This document shows positions 16,067 through 22,279 of a stretch of 42,825 nucleotides of DNA, one piece after another (within the stretch, counting starts at the first letter, position 1; every line of letters starts with the position of its first letter). Origin of the DNA: a virus; IMG/VR virus record IMGVR_UViG_3300025313_000042, positions 1-42,825 of that record, one strand, 5' to 3'. Below the pieces are notes generated by a model, which saw only the letters and a program-made list of their open reading frames with translations, was not told the DNA's origin and searched no databases. The position numbers and the translations under genes are program-made.

Positions 16067-17511
16067 TAGTAACCTCCCCAGAGGCTTCTGACTCTACGTT
16101 GAGGTTGAGGCCGTGCAGATTCAGCTAGACAACAGGCCATTGCAAGTGCGTCCATCCTGTCGTCATGCCTACCATAGGGCACGAGGCACAGCTCTGTTTC
16201 AAGGCTAACACCATCGAGTAATGGTAATCCTTTTGGAAGAAATAGACGATTACTGGCGAATAAGGAATCGAGGTAATCTGCACGGCTCACCTTGTCTCTA
16301 TCTAGTGCTTTAATGCGCTGTCTCATAGTCTCTTTGGTACGGTACTGTATCTCTTCCAATGGGAGCTTGTACCTGCGTTTCATACCTTGGATAAGGCTGA
16401 GCTGGAAGCCTACTGTCTCAAGACCTACCTTACGCAGACCATTGACTCTTTTAGCCCGCTTTACTATCTCTAGCTCTAAGTCAGGGGTCTCTAGGCGGGC
16501 TGCAAACATATCCACTAAGTAAATTACACTAGGGTTGGGCTTGATATCTACACCAACGGTACAGATGGCAGCGTAGTCTGCACTGGTCTTGAGGGAGGCT
16601 GCAGGGTCTACAGCCATATAGAAGGCTAGGGGCCGGTTGGGAATGGTGGAGGCATCCCAGTAGCTAATGTGTTCTCTCTTGATACGATTGCCTTCAGTGG
16701 CCTGAGTATTACACATATAGGTTAGAGCAAACAGCCTGTCGCCCTTCTTACGTCTTAAGGCCTCAAGTTTCTCCTGGGGGAATAGCTTAGCACTAATGGT
16801 AGGCCCCCAGGGGTAGTCACCAGCAATAGGCATCTCATAAATAGCGAAGCCCATGTCTGCAAAGGTGGGTACTAAGTCGTTCTCACCCCATCTGGTCATA
16901 ATACCTACTATACGACCGCCTTCGACGGCTCTGTCAATGATTACACCACGCAGCTTACTACGCTGCTGTTCCATAGTGGTGTCACTGGTAACGTCTTCCT
17001 GGTTAGTGGGATCATCTATGACTACAATATCGAAGTGGGAGCCCTGATAGGGGCCATTGAGGCCACAGCCTAGAATTGTAGGATCAGGATTGTGGCTGTC
17101 ACGTAGCACAAATAAGGTAGTCTTAGTCCACTGGCCATCAGGGTCTCTCTGGATACCAAACGCTGCCCTGTAAACAGGGTTACTCTCAATGGTACGCTGC
17201 ATAGCCATAACGTTACGCTCGGCCTGTTCACCAGCCTTCTGAAGCCATAGAATGCGGATATTGGGGTTCTGGCCTATTTTCTTTTCACACCACATACGCA
17301 CGGTCGTACTCTTATAAGTGTCAGGAGGGCAAATTATAACCAGTTCGTTGCCAGTCTCAAGAGCCTCTTCCCAAGCTTCCTGATGTTGCTCTATCTCCAA
17401 GTTATGGACTGCTTTGGCATAAGCTCTTAGATCCCCATAACGGGCTGCTACTACCTTGGTGTCAAACTCACTTACATCGGCTGGGTGGGACTGAACGGAG
17501 GTAAGGCTCAT
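16066..17511 (-). CDS. terL: Large terminase subunit, TerL (481 aa)
   Basis: Packaging ATPase-nuclease. ATPase: a Walker A-like loop ICPPDTYKSTTV that keeps Lys-Ser but lacks the usual glycines, Walker B IVVIDDPTNQ with the catalytic acid, and GGRIVGIMTRWGENDL as coupling motif. Nuclease: acid in FYMAVDPAASLKTSADYAA, then GLETVGFQLSLIQ, then PYGRHDDRMDALAMA. The start chosen is ATG 17511 (MSLTSVQSHP) preceded by GGGTGGG; the frame is open to a TTG at 17625, which would overlap the upstream gene. Coupled to the portal gene. Confidence 0.9.
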   Translation of the reverse strand: MSLTSVQSHPADVSEFDTKVVAARYGDLRAYAKAVHNLEIEQHQEAWEEALETGNELVIICPPDTYKSTTVRMWCEKKIGQNPNIRILWLQKAGEQAERNVMAMQRTIESNPVYRAAFGIQRDPDGQWTKTTLFVLRDSHNPDPTILGCGLNGPYQGSHFDIVVIDDPTNQEDVTSDTTMEQQRSKLRGVIIDRAVEGGRIVGIMTRWGENDLVPTFADMGFAIYEMPIAGDYPWGPTISAKLFPQEKLEALRRKKGDRLFALTYMCNTQATEGNRIKREHISYWDASTIPNRPLAFYMAVDPAASLKTSADYAAICTVGVDIKPNPSVIYLVDMFAARLETPDLELEIVKRAKRVNGLRKVGLETVGFQLSLIQGMKRRYKLPLEEIQYRTKETMRQRIKALDRDKVSRADYLDSLFASNRLFLPKGLPLLDGVSLETELCLVPYGRHDDRMDALAMACCLAESARPQPQRRVRSLWGGY

Positions 17512-17587
17512 CCCACCCAGCCTGTAGTCCGGGCAGCACCAGTAACCGCCCCAGGCACTGGCGCTGCCCAAGAAGGAAGAATGGCTG

Positions 17588-17785
17588 TCAATCGTAACCT
17601 TGGCGGCCCTTCCAGGGGTCGCCAAACTTCTTTAGGCTATTACGGAACTGACGCTCTTCGGCACAGTTCTTACATATACCCTTACTGAACTCCCCATCGG
17701 GGGATTCTATGACCCAGTGGTGGTTACAGGGACTAGACTCTATTACTAGCTGTTCACCCTTTGGACCTACTAGAAGTGCAGGCAT
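17588..17785 (-). CDS. Zinc-site protein of packaging region (65 aa)
   Basis: The central pattern is SSPCNHHWVIESPDGEFSKG then ICKNCAEERQFRNS: Cys and His followed by CxxC, a possible one-zinc fold. Proteins with CNHHWxIExPDG...G.CxxCG occur next to terminases in other phages. Starts with TAATG coupling to the preceding zinc ribbon gene. Possibly binds DNA near the packaging site; unproven. Confidence 0.65.
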   Translation of the reverse strand: MPALLVGPKGEQLVIESSPCNHHWVIESPDGEFSKGICKNCAEERQFRNSLKKFGDPWKGRQGYD

Positions 17786-17965
17786 TAGTTGGCCCTAAGC
17801 AGGTAGCAGCTGGGGCACTGCAGTAGAAAGGTAATAGTAGGTCTTAGGGCAAGCCAAGAGTAGCCACAGGCTAGACATAGAGCAGTACTCTGTATCAACT
17901 GGTACTTCTTGTCGAAGATACCAATATCCTCTAGCTCTCTAATCCTTAGCACTTTGTCTTCCATT
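17785..17965 (-). CDS. Zinc-ribbon protein (59 aa)
   Basis: Start set at the ATG at 17965 (MEDKVLRIRELEDIGIFD), overlapping the end of the small terminase gene by about 27 bp. The C-terminal half holds two knuckles, ALCLACGYSWLAL and LLQCPSCYLLRA, as in zinc ribbons of transcription or replication proteins. It sits between the two terminase genes. Role unknown. Confidence 0.6.
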
Positions 17966-18514
17966 AGTAATGACTTCGCCCTCAATTAGTTCCTGCTCTG
18001 GTAGGTACTTGGAGTTAGCATTGAAACGCTCTAGCAAGTCTCTAGAGGCAGCTCTCTTAGCTTCCTCAGTGTCTATCTGCCTTTGATCTATGCTGACCGT
18101 GATGTTAACTCCACTTCTGGTTTGCTCTGGCCCCATGACTCCCTTAAGGGTTCCCAGATTACCAAAGGTGTAAACCCTGGTACGAATTTCCTTGAAGTAG
18201 TCGTAGTCCCTCCGACTAACGGCTTCAGGATTATTTAGCAGCTCCGGTTCGACTCTGTTGAAAAACGAAAAGTCGTAGTTGAGTAACTTGCCAAACAAGT
18301 CCAGGAACCTAACACGGGCAGCCCTTTCCCACTGGGCTAGCTCCTCTTCGGTAATCTTACCCAGTTCCTTCAGCTGGACTTCGTGCTCGGCTACTACAGG
18401 GTGGTACTCGTAGTCCATATTACACTTCCGCAAATAGGGTACCACGAACTGTATGCGGTTGTCAAGCCCTTGGGATAAGACCGGTAAGGGTGTACTAGCA
18501 TCGGTCGCAGCCAC
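17939..18514 (-). CDS. Small terminase subunit candidate (191 aa)
   Basis: First gene of the late unit and two genes ahead of TerL. Mixed helical protein (EEELAQWERAARVRFLDLFG, KEIRTRVYTFGNLGTLKG) with an acidic C-terminus; no clear helix-turn-helix. GTG start at 18514, just below an array of 16-bp iterons, the usual place for a small terminase beside its recognition site. The start is uncertain: no good ribosome binding site precedes it, and a downstream ATG at about residue 33 is possible. Confidence 0.55.
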   Translation of the reverse strand: MAATDASTPLPVLSQGLDNRIQFVVPYLRKCNMDYEYHPVVAEHEVQLKELGKITEEELAQWERAARVRFLDLFGKLLNYDFSFFNRVEPELLNNPEAVSRRDYDYFKEIRTRVYTFGNLGTLKGVMGPEQTRSGVNITVSIDQRQIDTEEAKRAASRDLLERFNANSKYLPEQELIEGEVITNGRQSAKD

Positions 18515-18520
18515 TAGCTT

Positions 18521-18724
18521 GCAGTAAGTGTTTCTGGACTACAGCGTACCATGGTGCAGGCCCGCCAGACCGTACCAAGGGTGTAAGGCGCAGTAAGGGT
18601 TTTGGAGGACGGGCTACCCAGCAGGCTATTGCGCTGCAGTAAGTGTTTCTGTGGCAGTAGTAAGTGGTGCAGTGGCGGTAGTAAGTAGTAAGTGTTTCTG
18701 TGAGTGGTGCAGTAAGGGTTTCTG
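18521..18724. repeat. Iteron array, five copies of a 16-bp repeat
   Basis: Consensus GCAGTAAGKGTTTCTG. Copies start at 18521, 18590 (one variant end), 18636, 18685 (first base changed) and 18709, all in the same direction, spaced about 69, 46, 49 and 24 bp apart. Further partial GTAAGTGGTG and GCAGTAG units lie between. The array touches the start of the small terminase gene. It is either the packaging recognition site (pac/cos) or replication-origin iterons. Confidence 0.7.
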
Positions 18725-18885
18725 AGTGAAAAATTTGGTGGAGTCTAATTCCACAGGGGGTAGAGAAAAGTCAAATGGGGGTCTGACCTTATGTCTACCC
18801 GTTATGTGCTGTTGTTATGGGTAGCTGTTACGTAGAGTATAGGTATACATAACACAGGACGGTGTGCTGCCAGTGTGATTACGCT

Positions 18886-18913
18886 CGTACCAATTGTGTA
18901 TACAATTCGTACG
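18886..18913. promoter_or_regulatory. 28-bp palindrome, operator-like
   Basis: Arms CGTAC-NN-ATTGT and ACAAT-NN-GTACG around a GTAT centre; ten paired positions on each side. Symmetry and size suit a dimeric regulator. No nearby promoter could be fixed, so the target is open; a replication role is also possible. Confidence 0.55.
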
Positions 18914-18915
18914 AT

Positions 18916-18928
18916 GCCCGTCACGGGC
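18916..18928. other. Short hairpin with the TGCCCGTCA motif
   Basis: GCCCG-TCA-CGGGC. The same TGCCCGTCA word returns inverted in the loop of the terminator at 19081-19110 and directly in the leader of the 19133-19777 gene (about 19803-19811). Three copies within 900 bp suggest a protein binding word. Confidence 0.45.
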
Positions 18929-19080
18929 CATGTAAATCACCGACCGCACCCAACTACCCGTTTGATATTAGAGGGGGCGCTACGGCGATCGTGGTGGCGC
19001 ACGTTTGATATACGCTCGCAGCCGTCACCCATAAATCCCGTGATGCGACCACAACCACGACTACACTTGACATAAAGAGT

Positions 19081-19110
19081 AACCCCCTCGTGACGGGCAT
19101 TGAGGGGGTT
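19081..19110. terminator. Rho-independent terminator
   Basis: Stem AACCCCCTC / GAGGGGGTT with a 12-base loop. It begins 22 bp below the stop of the minus-strand gene at 19133, so it most likely ends that transcript. The better U-tract (TTTATT) is on the plus strand, so it may work both ways and insulate the control region from the gene. Confidence 0.75.
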
Positions 19111-19132
19111 TATTGCTTAGGCGCGTATACGG

Positions 19133-19777
19133 TTATGCAGTGGCGACTTCCGTAAACGCAAACCCGTTAGCGTTGAGCCAGCGCGTTGTGCTATCCGTGT
19201 TCGCAGGCGAGCCTGGTGCCTTACCGTCCACACGTGTCCGTAGTGTGTTGTACGCTGCGTTACGAGACCGGAATTCCTCGCCTGTGGAATCAATCCGGAT
19301 GGCACCGTGTCCCCTGGAGCCGTTCCCATTGGTGGCAGCCTTGCGTGTCCGTCCTGCGGACGGAGGCTTCACAACACCCTCCCCCGCAAACTTCAAAACG
19401 GTTTCGTCGCCACCAGTAAACGTGATCGTTTCCACACCAGCAGCAACTAGCTCATTGTGAAGGACGGCTAGCACGTCATTGAACGCTCTGGTGATGTTGA
19501 CCCGCAGGGCTTCTTGCGTGTTCCATCGCTCGCGCACAGCCTCAAATTCGAGCTTGCCCTGGGCGACAACTAGGGCCGACTCGCACCTAGACACAGCCGC
19601 CTCGTCGAATTTGACCTGCTCAAAAAGCTCTGCCAAATCCTCGAAGGCCACATTGCCCACGGCTGCCTCTGCCGCCTTGCGTGACTTTGCCGCAACCTTC
19701 ATTGCAGCCTCACATGCCTTTTGGGCCTCCGCAATCTCCGTTTGGATTGCTTCGGCTGTTGGAATCTCTTGCACCAT
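19133..19777 (-). CDS. Coiled-coil protein with basic linker and small C-terminal domain (214 aa)
   Basis: Residues 1-105 are a long helix pair (AEAIQTEIAEAQKACEAAMK, VAAKSRKAAEAAV); residues 120-135 a short beta unit (TITFTGGDETVLKF); then a basic Gly/Ser linker (SAGRTRKAATNGNGSRGHG) and a C-terminal unit IRIDSTGEEFRSRNAAYN to TTRWLNANGFAF. Similar tails on other phage proteins look like small DNA-binding modules, but I cannot name the family. It has its own promoter and terminator and a LexA-type box beside the -35, so it is a regulated single gene, perhaps a regulator. Base use is more GC-rich than the late operon. Confidence 0.65.
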   Translation of the reverse strand: MVQEIPTAEAIQTEIAEAQKACEAAMKVAAKSRKAAEAAVGNVAFEDLAELFEQVKFDEAAVSRCESALVVAQGKLEFEAVRERWNTQEALRVNITRAFNDVLAVLHNELVAAGVETITFTGGDETVLKFAGEGVVKPPSAGRTRKAATNGNGSRGHGAIRIDSTGEEFRSRNAAYNTLRTRVDGKAPGSPANTDSTTRWLNANGFAFTEVATA

Positions 19778-19818
19778 TCCTATCCTTCCTTTCTATTATT
19801 GGTGCCCGTCATGCTCAC

Positions 19819-19848
19819 AATATATGCTACCTCTGCAACCAGAGTCAA
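19819..19848 (-). promoter_or_regulatory. Promoter of the 19133-19777 gene
   Basis: On the minus strand: TTGACT (19848-19843), 18-bp spacer, TATATT (19824-19819). The gene's ATG lies 42 bp further on with AAAGGAAGGA as ribosome site. The LexA-type box 19850-19863 abuts the -35. Confidence 0.7.
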
Positions 19849-19849
19849 G

Positions 19850-19863
19850 CGAACAACTGTTCT
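19850..19863. promoter_or_regulatory. LexA-type box 1
   Basis: CGAACAACTGTTCT: CGAAC-N4-GTTC, one base from the full symmetric site. Touches the -35 of the leftward promoter. Matches the SOS box form known for Gram-positive and actinobacterial LexA; a phage repressor with the same specificity is the alternative. Confidence 0.55.
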
Positions 19864-19975
19864 ATTCATACCCTTACCTTACACCCAAAACAGGAATGGC
19901 TAAGCTGTACACTCCAATGAGTTATTATATGTAACTGCTAATGGGTGTATACCGTATGACAGCCCGGTGCCAATG

Positions 19976-19989
19976 CGAACAACAGTTCG
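19976..19989. promoter_or_regulatory. LexA-type box 2, perfect
   Basis: CGAACAACAGTTCG, exact CGAAC-N4-GTTCG, with one further pair outside (G...C). It lies 24 bp upstream of the -35 of the early rightward promoter. With box 1 it brackets the divergent control region. Confidence 0.65.
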
Positions 19990-20009
19990 CGTGGTGAATT
20001 GACATAATA

Positions 20010-20029
20010 GGGGTTGACGTATCAACCCC
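20010..20029. promoter_or_regulatory. Operator palindrome over the early -35 box
   Basis: GGGGTTGA-CGTA-TCAACCCC, a perfect 8+8 inverted repeat. Its left arm contains the start of the TTGACG -35 box, so a bound dimer would block RNA polymerase. No second copy was noticed. Confidence 0.65.
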
Positions 20030-20042
20030 CCTATGGTATGCT
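20014..20042 (+). promoter_or_regulatory. Early rightward promoter
   Basis: TTGACG (20014-20019), 17-bp spacer, TATGCT (20037-20042). It drives the plus-strand early operon after a leader of about 135 bases. Overlaps the operator palindrome and follows LexA-type box 2. Confidence 0.75.
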
Positions 20043-20048
20043 TTCATT

Positions 20049-20119
20049 GGTTGTTGGGAATCGAAAACGACGCAGTGTGGTTGACACGCGACCCTGACAA
20101 TTGCGAGTGATTCCCCAAC
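20049..20119 (+). ncRNA. Structured 5' leader hairpin
   Basis: GGTTGTTGGGAATC (20049-20062) pairs with GATTCCCCAACC (20108-20119), with a 2-base bulge and a loop of about 45 bases. It begins near the expected transcription start, so the early mRNA would carry it at its 5' end. Possibly a protective or regulatory leader; no known riboswitch pattern was seen. Confidence 0.45.
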
Positions 20120-20133
20120 CACTGTACATTACC

Positions 20134-20151
20134 AATATGTATCCTGTAGGG
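20134..20151. repeat. 18-bp inverted repeat, left copy
   Basis: Exact reverse complement of 20454-20471. The pair brackets the 82-residue gene. The inner word CCTGTAGGG also appears in the hairpin at 20438-20460. Confidence 0.75.
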
Positions 20152-20184
20152 TGTGGCTAGCTCCCATATCCGGAAGGACATATC

Positions 20185-20433
20185 ATGCAGGACGCCCACG
20201 TTAAAGGCGGAGCCGAATTCGATGACGAGGCTGTGACGGCACTCGTTGATGTCTGCCATGAGTTTGGAAGCCTCATACGCGACCCAAGCTTTATGGCAAA
20301 CGACAGCGAGGAGAGCATCCGACGGTTCATGAAGTCAGCGGCAACAAAGATCGCACTACGGGCGGCCGAGTATCTCTCGCATCATGAATGGGATTACTCG
20401 GATGCTCTGTACGAGCTCAGGGCTCCACTATAA
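20185..20433 (+). CDS. First early protein, unknown (82 aa)
   Basis: ATG after GGAAGGA. Acidic, helical protein (EFDDEAVTALVDVCHEFGSL, KSAATKIALRAAEYLSHHEW). It is the first gene after the early promoter and lies alone between two 18-bp inverted repeats, so it may be an early host-interaction or regulatory protein, or cargo of a small element. No domain recognised. Confidence 0.65.
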   Translation: MQDAHVKGGAEFDDEAVTALVDVCHEFGSLIRDPSFMANDSEESIRRFMKSAATKIALRAAEYLSHHEWDYSDALYELRAPL

Positions 20434-20437
20434 TAGG

Positions 20438-20460
20438 TGTAGGGATTAACAGTCCCTACA
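20438..20460. promoter_or_regulatory. Hairpin/operator after first early gene
   Basis: TGTAGGGA-TTAACAG-TCCCTACA, a perfect 8-bp stem with a 7-base loop. A TATAAT sits just upstream (20429-20434) but without a fair -35. No U-run follows, so this is more likely an operator or RNA processing hairpin than a terminator. The right arm overlaps the right copy of the 18-bp inverted repeat. Confidence 0.5.
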
Positions 20461-20471
20461 GGATACATATT
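20454..20471. repeat. 18-bp inverted repeat, right copy
   Basis: CCCTACAGGATACATATT, exact reverse complement of 20134-20151; the whole bracketed unit spans 338 bp. Ends 13 bp before the next start codon. Confidence 0.75.
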
Positions 20472-20484
20472 CAGAAGGAGTAAC

Positions 20485-20730
20485 GTGAGTACCAAGATCA
20501 AAAGCCGTGGGGGACGCAGGGGAGCAGTGACTGCAACTGAGGGCGCATATGTGGACTGGATAGAACAGTTGGATGAAGCATTGGATGCGTTAGGATTGTC
20601 CAGGGCAGAGGCATTACGAGAAGCTGGGTGCAACCCAGGGCTTATTTCAAGGATGTCTAATCAAGACATGCCATATGGGGGGATTGAAAAGCTTGTATGG
20701 TGGTTAGAGTCAAAGCTAGAAGGGAGGTGA
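20485..20730 (+). CDS. Helix-turn-helix (XRE-like) regulator candidate (81 aa)
   Basis: GTG start after AGAAGGAG. Basic N-terminus, then LDEALDALGLSRAEALREAG followed by CNPGLISRMSNQDMPYG and a closing helix EKLVWWLESKL. This is the helix-turn-helix order of small Cro/CI-type proteins. Being second in the early operon, it could act on the operator palindromes upstream. The recognition helix is atypical, so the call is moderate. Confidence 0.6.
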   Translation: MSTKIKSRGGRRGAVTATEGAYVDWIEQLDEALDALGLSRAEALREAGCNPGLISRMSNQDMPYGGIEKLVWWLESKLEGR

Positions 20731-20736
20731 TACCAA

Positions 20737-20865
20737 GTGCTCCAGACTGAGAAACGGTTACAGCGGCACATACGGCTCGTGCAAGGGCGACTCATCATCG
20801 CTACGCATGGGTACGTGAGCCTAAGTCAAGCGGTACAGTTCATATTGGCGCTGAGAAGCACCTAG
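20737..20865 (+). CDS. 42-residue small protein
   Basis: GTG at 20737 after AGGGAGGTGA, 6 bp past the stop of the HTH gene. MLQTEKRLQRHIRLVQGRL then a hydrophobic end (SQAVQFILALRST). A basic helix followed by an amphipathic one. Unknown. Confidence 0.5.
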   Translation: MLQTEKRLQRHIRLVQGRLIIATHGYVSLSQAVQFILALRST

Positions 20866-20877
20866 AAAGGCAGTAAC

Positions 20878-21075
20878 ATGGAACCGAACAGAAGCGGACG
20901 CTTTACACTCAAAGTCATTCAGATACAAGTGACTGCACCAACAGACTGGAGTGACGTGGGCGCAGGGGACGCACTGGAGGATATTGATGCCATCCAGGCT
21001 CGCGCTGTCCAGGCGCTCACAGACGAGGTGGCTAGGGTAAGTAGTCACCTAGAGGTCGAGGACATAACAGTCTAG
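20878..21075 (+). CDS. Early hypothetical protein (65 aa)
   Basis: ATG after GAAAGGCAGTA. A beta strand (GRFTLKVIQIQVTAP), an acidic loop and a helix (IQARAVQALTDEVARVSSHL) ending in a strand; a beta-alpha-beta shape. Small phage proteins of this form are common; role unknown. Confidence 0.6.
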   Translation: MEPNRSGRFTLKVIQIQVTAPTDWSDVGAGDALEDIDAIQARAVQALTDEVARVSSHLEVEDITV

Positions 21076-21114
21076 GATATTTAGCGACAAGGACATTAGT
21101 GAGAGAGGAGTACC

Positions 21115-21288
21115 ATGGACAAGCTAACAATCGAGTTAATACTGGAGCGCGCTACGAAGAACACTTACCGCTACCAGGAGGTAGAGGACAAAGGCGGTAT
21201 GCCTGCTGTCGTAGGCGCACTGTACCTGCAGAAGTGGGCTGTGGGCGGTGAAGCGCCAGAGAAGATAACAGTGGAGGTAACAGCATGA
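21115..21288 (+). CDS. Early hypothetical protein (57 aa)
   Basis: ATG after GAGAGGAG. MDKLTIELILERATKNTYRY then GMPAVVGALYLQKWAVG and a final strand KITVEV. This beta-alpha-beta form, with a YLQKWA-like helix, recurs in phage and plasmid operons. Its TGA overlaps the next ATG (ATGA). Function unknown. Confidence 0.6.
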   Translation: MDKLTIELILERATKNTYRYQEVEDKGGMPAVVGALYLQKWAVGGEAPEKITVEVTA

Positions 21289-21548
21289 CTAATGTAAGTC
21301 ATACTAGAAGTGCTGCGTACGGCTCAGCTCTGGTCACACGGTGGGAAAGCTACTTTGCTAGAAGGTTGCTCGATGGCGGACCTTATCTTGATTGCGATAT
21401 AGCAGCTAATATACTAGGCGAATGGCTCAAGCGTAAGGGTATACCATTTGAGTTTGTTTATGGGCGCTCGGATGAGGGAAGCTCTCACGTTTGGGTAGAA
21501 GTGAAGGGAGTCTGTTATGACCCTACAGAACAGGGCTGTGTTAGGTGA
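21285..21548 (+). CDS. Mini transglutaminase-like protein (87 aa)
   Basis: The core has the ordered triad of transglutaminase-like folds: Cys37 at the start of a helix (YLDCDIAANILGEWLKRKG), then IPFEFVYG, His68 in GSSHVWVEVKG, and Asp79 in CYDPTEQG. The HVWVE-V-G-YDPT segment is characteristic of transglutaminase-like/peptidase folds. The whole protein is only the core without extra domains. It could cleave or crosslink a host protein. Motif-based; not tested by search. Confidence 0.6.
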   Translation: MTNVSHTRSAAYGSALVTRWESYFARRLLDGGPYLDCDIAANILGEWLKRKGIPFEFVYGRSDEGSSHVWVEVKGVCYDPTEQGCVR

Positions 21549-21808
21549 TTGTGATGACTGTAACTAAAGACCAGTCACTAACGGCTAGAGAGTTCCATAC
21601 TAATCGCTGCGCTAGGCACTTAGGGCCAAGAGGAGGGATTACCGTAGAGCGTACTGTGTACAGACGTAACGGTATGACTAAGACCTGGGTAACCAGGCCT
21701 GACGAGTTCCGCGTACCTGTTAAGCGTGGTATGTACGAGTACGGTTACATAGATCAAGGCAACGCTGATATGTTTCACGTAAGGGAGGAGTGTCCAATTG
21801 CTGAGTGA
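21545..21808 (+). CDS. Early hypothetical protein (87 aa)
   Basis: GTG at 21545 overlapping the previous TGA, or ATG at 21554. Basic centre (TVYRRNGMTKTWVTRPDEFR) resembling a small beta domain, then VPVKRGMYEYGYI and an acidic end. Typical small phage protein; function unknown. Confidence 0.55.
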   Translation: MIVMTVTKDQSLTAREFHTNRCARHLGPRGGITVERTVYRRNGMTKTWVTRPDEFRVPVKRGMYEYGYIDQGNADMFHVREECPIAE

Positions 21809-22004
21809 CTACGACAGGAAGAACATAGGCGCTATCATAGCTGATGGTGAGCCTGGCCCTGACATGGAGCCAGTCAGGACTACCTGGTTCAATGCAAGGT
21901 TACTCAGACTGATACACCATGCTGATGCAAAGAACCTGGCTAGGCTGAGGCTGGCGTTCCCTGATGTAGTGCAGGCTTATCAAGAATGGAAGAGAGGAGA
22001 CTAG
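21798..22004 (+). CDS. Conserved small phage protein (68 aa)
   Basis: TTG start at 21798 after GGGAGGAG, overlapping the previous gene. Pattern YDRKNIGAIIADG, WFNARLLRLIHHADAKN, LARLRLAFPDVVQAYQEWK. The order YDRxNI...WF.A.LLRLI..AD..N..RLR.FP..V.A...W recurs in actinobacteriophage and actinobacterial hypothetical proteins, a weak host hint. Function unknown. Confidence 0.65.
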   Translation: MLSDYDRKNIGAIIADGEPGPDMEPVRTTWFNARLLRLIHHADAKNLARLRLAFPDVVQAYQEWKRGD

Positions 22005-22081
22005 TGCCGGCGTTTGTAGACAGACTGTACGTAGCGATGATCTGGTTTGCACTTGGCGTGTTAGTCGCTAGGTTAGTGTGA
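22004..22081 (+). CDS. 25-residue membrane peptide
   Basis: GTG overlapping the TAG of the previous gene, after GAGAGGAG; its TGA overlaps the next ATG. MPAFVDRLYVAMIWFALGVLV ends ARLV: one transmembrane helix with a charged N-terminal face. A small early membrane peptide could inhibit a host membrane process or anchor a complex. Unknown. Confidence 0.5.
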   Translation: MPAFVDRLYVAMIWFALGVLVARLV

Positions 22082-22275
22082 TGGCCTGCGGAGCTAAGTG
22101 TAAAGGCACGTGTGATGTGTGCCATGAAGCTAAGCCTACGTATGAAGGTAGAGCCTTAGTACATGACTCACCAGTATGTGTAGGTAGTAGAGACTGTAGA
22201 TGCTTTCAAAGGCTAAGAGACATGTGTAGTGAGTGTGTAGAGAGATACGCTATAGGGCAGGTGACGAGACTATGA
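22081..22275 (+). CDS. Cys-rich zinc protein (64 aa)
   Basis: MACGAKCKGTCDVCHEAKP at the N-terminus and SRDCRCFQRLRDMCSECVER in the middle: eight or more Cys in two groups, enough for two zinc sites. ATG overlaps the previous stop. Function unknown. Confidence 0.6.
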   Translation: MACGAKCKGTCDVCHEAKPTYEGRALVHDSPVCVGSRDCRCFQRLRDMCSECVERYAIGQVTRL

Positions 22276-22279
22276 ACCT
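22256..22279. repeat. 24-bp direct repeat, copy 1
   Basis: Identical to 22454-22477; spacing 198 bp, a multiple of three. Carries GACGAGACTATGAACCT, including the ATG of the 73-residue gene. Confidence 0.8.

Larger units (their letters stand above)
18725..19080. other. Non-coding control segment
   Basis: About 350 bp without a credible gene in any frame. It holds the palindrome at 18886-18913, the hairpin at 18916-18928, two copies of CGTTTGATAT (about 18960 and 19003) and a TTGACA at about 19066 without a matching -10 box. A possible late promoter on the minus strand (TTGACT at 18774-18769) has only a poor -10. Origin or operator functions are likely but not proven. Confidence 0.5.

Noticed and set aside
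16066-17625. TerL extended to the TTG at 17625
   Set aside because: The extra 38 residues overlap the upstream zinc-site gene and read as low-quality sequence; the ATG at 17511 has a better ribosome site.
18521-18724. Iterons read as a CRISPR array
   Set aside because: Repeats are short, unequal in spacing and degenerate, with no spacer-size regularity.
18745-18774. Late promoter TTGACT with TAGACT on the minus strand
   Set aside because: The spacer is about 20 bp and the -10 is poor, so it was not called as a promoter.
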